A DNA stretch of 64,000 nucleotides, from assembly GCF_000308835.1 (NCBI RefSeq), contig NZ_BAGN01000122.1, positions 62,001 to 126,000 on the forward strand, written 5' to 3'. This document shows, one piece after another, positions 62,171-64,000 of this stretch (positions within the stretch are counted from its first letter, which is position 1; each line of letters opens with the position of its first letter). The position numbers were made by a program, and so were the translations under genes. The notes under the pieces are model-generated. The model ran no database searches. It was not told the DNA's origin and worked only from the letters and a program-made list of their open reading frames with translations. This DNA comes from Nocardia vinacea NBRC 16497. Its GTDB lineage: Bacteria; Actinomycetota; Actinomycetes; Mycobacteriales; Mycobacteriaceae.

Positions 62171-64000
62171 GGCTCGGGGTCCGGACGCGGATTCTGGCGA
62201 TCGCGCTCATCCCGAGCCTGTCCCTGCTCGTGGTCGGCGCCAGTACCGCGGGATACCTGGTTGCCGAGGGGAATAAGGCTCAGGAGTGGGCCTCGCAGAA
62301 TCGGAACGTGATTCCGACAGCTCGGGAATTCGTGGCGGCGGTGCAGGACGAACGCCAGTTGACATTGGCCGCCCTCGGCGGTGACGAAGCGGCCGTGCCC
62401 GCGCTCGGCGCGGCGCGGCTGCAGTTGGATAATGCGTTCAAAGGCCTCATTGCCGGGTCGACCGGAGTGCGCGCGGTGGACGATTCGAAAATCGGTGCCA
62501 CCGCGGAGAATTTCCTCACCCTCGACGCCCAACTGGCCCGGGCGCGCACGGCTATCGACACAAGCCAACTACCGATTGCCGAGGCATATGCCTTCTACAA
62601 CCGCCTCCTCGACGGCATCGTCCAAGGCTCCCGAGTCATCGCACGAACCGCGCCGAACGCCGAAATCGCCGCACAGCTCGCCGACGGGGTGCAGCTGTTC
62701 CGAATAGACGAGGCGATGTCGCGCAGTAATGCTCTGGCCGGTGTGCTGGCCAACACGGATGGGCCGACGCTCATTCCGATGGAGGATTTTCTGCGTGAGA
62801 CCGGCTTCTATCACACCGAAGTCATCAGTCTGACCGGCGCACTCGGCCCGGACCAGAAACAGAGCCTGCGAACTCTTACCTCGAGCCAAGCGTGGCAGCG
62901 GCTCACGGCTATGGAAAATGCCCTCGTCCAACGTAATACGGTAGGACCAGGTAGCGGATCGTCGAGCACCACCAGCGCACCGGGCAGGCAATCCGCACCG
63001 CTGTCGTTCAGTGTCGAGGACTGGCACAGCTCGGCCGCCGAGGTGAACCGCAGCCTGATCGATATCTGGCTCGCGCAGAATGAGCACGCGCAAAAGCTGG
63101 CCGAGGGCAAGGCCGCCGACGCCACCACGAAATCCGCGTGGGCGGGCGGTGTCGTCGTCGCGGTCAGCTTGATCGCCTTTCTGATCGCGGTGGTCCTGGC
63201 CAATCGAATCATCCGGCGGCTCAGGCGACTGCGCGGTGAAACGCTCGCCCTCGCCGACGAGCGCCTGCCCGATATGATGCGACGGCTGGGTGACGGCGAA
63301 GTGATCGACCCCGCGACCGAATCGCCGGATCTGGACTACGGCCACGACGAAATCGGTGAGGTGGCCAAGGCCTTCCAACACGCGCATGCCGCGGCCGTGG
63401 CGGGCGCGGTCAACGAGGCGCGCACTCGCGAGGGCGTCAAGGCGGTGTTCCTGAATATCGCCCACCGCAGCCAGATGGTGGTGCACCGGCAGCTCGAGAT
63501 CCTCGACAAAGCCGAAGCGCGCCAAGAGGATCCGATACTGCTGGACACCCTGTTCAAGCTCGATCATCTCGCCACCCGCGAGCGCCGCAACGCCGAGAAC
63601 CTCGTTGTGCTCGGCGGCGGACAGCCGGGTCGGCAGTGGCGCAATCCGGTGCCGCTGATCGACGTGGTGCGCAGCGCCGTCGGCGAAGCCCTCGACTACA
63701 CACAGGTCCGCATCGCCCGACTACCCGCGACCCAAGTGTTGGGCGCGGCCGTCGCCGATGTCACTCACCTGCTCGCCGAACTCATGGACAACGCGACCTC
63801 GTTTTCACCGCCGCAATCGCGAGTCGAGGTAACCGGCACTGTTGTCGGGAAGGGGGTGGCGGTCGAGATCAGCGATCAGGGCATGGGGATGCCGCCTGCC
63901 GAGACGGCCAGAATCAACGAGCTACTCCGTGAGCCACCCGATTTCGGTCTCGCGGCGTTGTCGACCGATTCTCGGTTGGGACTATTCGTTGTCGCGAAAC
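62158..64000 (+). CDS. Nitrate/nitrite-sensing histidine kinase, start of a conservon (partial)
   Basis: At least 614 residues, cut by the right edge. ATG at 62158 overlaps the TetR stop. N-terminal helix (ILAIALIPSLSLLVVGAST), extracytoplasmic nitrate-sensing (NIT) domain (about 40-325, with EAMSRSNALAGVLANTDG), second helix (AWAGGVVVAVSLIAFLIAVV), HAMP-type linker, and a HisKA/ATPase part: FLNIAHRSQMVVHRQLEILD, N-box ELMDNATSFSPPQSR, G1 ISDQGMGMPP. This is the CvnA-type kinase that heads conservons (with roadblock, DUF742 and GTPase genes), which would be expected just past the edge. Confidence 0.9.
   Translation, partial: MFRVRLGVRTRILAIALIPSLSLLVVGASTAGYLVAEGNKAQEWASQNRNVIPTAREFVAAVQDERQLTLAALGGDEAAVPALGAARLQLDNAFKGLIAGSTGVRAVDDSKIGATAENFLTLDAQLARARTAIDTSQLPIAEAYAFYNRLLDGIVQGSRVIARTAPNAEIAAQLADGVQLFRIDEAMSRSNALAGVLANTDGPTLIPMEDFLRETGFYHTEVISLTGALGPDQKQSLRTLTSSQAWQRLTAMENALVQRNTVGPGSGSSSTTSAPGRQSAPLSFSVEDWHSSAAEVNRSLIDIWLAQNEHAQKLAEGKAADATTKSAWAGGVVVAVSLIAFLIAVVLANRIIRRLRRLRGETLALADERLPDMMRRLGDGEVIDPATESPDLDYGHDEIGEVAKAFQHAHAAAVAGAVNEARTREGVKAVFLNIAHRSQMVVHRQLEILDKAEARQEDPILLDTLFKLDHLATRERRNAENLVVLGGGQPGRQWRNPVPLIDVVRSAVGEALDYTQVRIARLPATQVLGAAVADVTHLLAELMDNATSFSPPQSRVEVTGTVVGKGVAVEISDQGMGMPPAETARINELLREPPDFGLAALSTDSRLGLFVVAK

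Overview
This window is high-GC actinobacterial chromosome. The likely source is Nocardia or a close relative in the mycolic-acid group. Supporting genes are mshC (mycothiol), a furA-katG pair, an MMPL exporter next to an Mtb12-type lipoprotein, a ChoD-type cholesterol oxidase, an ECF41/SigJ sigma factor, several crotonases and acyl-CoA genes with TetR regulators, and the start of a conservon-type signalling locus at the right edge. No tRNA, rRNA, CRISPR array or intact insertion sequence was seen. All calls come from reading the sequence; no database search was run.

Layout. 1-4.1 kb: a minus-strand run of lipoprotein, DUF5703, pyrD and an odd PfkB-fold protein. 3.7-7.1 kb: a plus-strand run of a small hypothetical protein, an Mtb12-like lipoprotein, an MMPL exporter and half of a YrdB-like membrane protein. 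7.0-11.8 kb: a heme-uptake operon (hmuT, hmuU, an unnamed ORF, hmuV) with four-base stop/start overlaps, an internal duplication of the hmuU start, an IdeR/DtxR-like box before hmuT, and an aldo/keto reductase upstream. 12-18 kb: the conserved actinobacterial block uppP, histidine phosphatase, DUF3090, SCO1664 family and mshC, interrupted by a minus-strand luciferase-like oxidoreductase. 18-35 kb: accessory lipid, xenobiotic and esterase genes (MBL hydrolase, P450 plus ferredoxin, FadD, methyltransferase, lipase, dienelactone hydrolase, three crotonases, Na+/H+ antiporter with a zinc finger, alpha/beta hydrolase) mixed with five TetR genes, several of which have clear palindromic operators.

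35-47 kb: two molybdopterin oxidoreductases on opposite strands, a GH15 trehalase/glucoamylase-like enzyme, a broken LysR gene, and a cholesterol oxidase/flavin monooxygenase operon. 47-51 kb: furA-katG and an isochorismatase-fold hydrolase, separated by a strong shared terminator. 51-55 kb: an unusual membrane-anchored protein kinase, a DUF4913 gene and a small membrane hydrolase, possibly the remains of an integrated element. 55-57 kb: an AhpD-like gene and its ECF41 sigma factor, divergent, each with the same promoter signature. 57-64 kb: a six-bladed-propeller lactonase/strictosidine synthase-like enzyme, a lipase, a hypothetical protein, a HugZ/DUF2470 heme-related protein, a TetR regulator and the truncated nitrate-sensor-type histidine kinase.

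The most unusual items are: (1) a 19-codon leader ORF and an RNA stem that can hide the Shine-Dalgarno sequence of the methyltransferase at 23845-24999, with alternative pairings reaching back into the leader; (2) the uncharacterised ORF between hmuU and hmuV and the duplicated hmuU N-terminus; (3) identical TGTTACG-N16-CGTC promoters in both directions between the ECF41 sigma factor and its partner gene; (4) the same TTATGG-N6-CCATA operator before a tetR gene and before the crotonase downstream of it.
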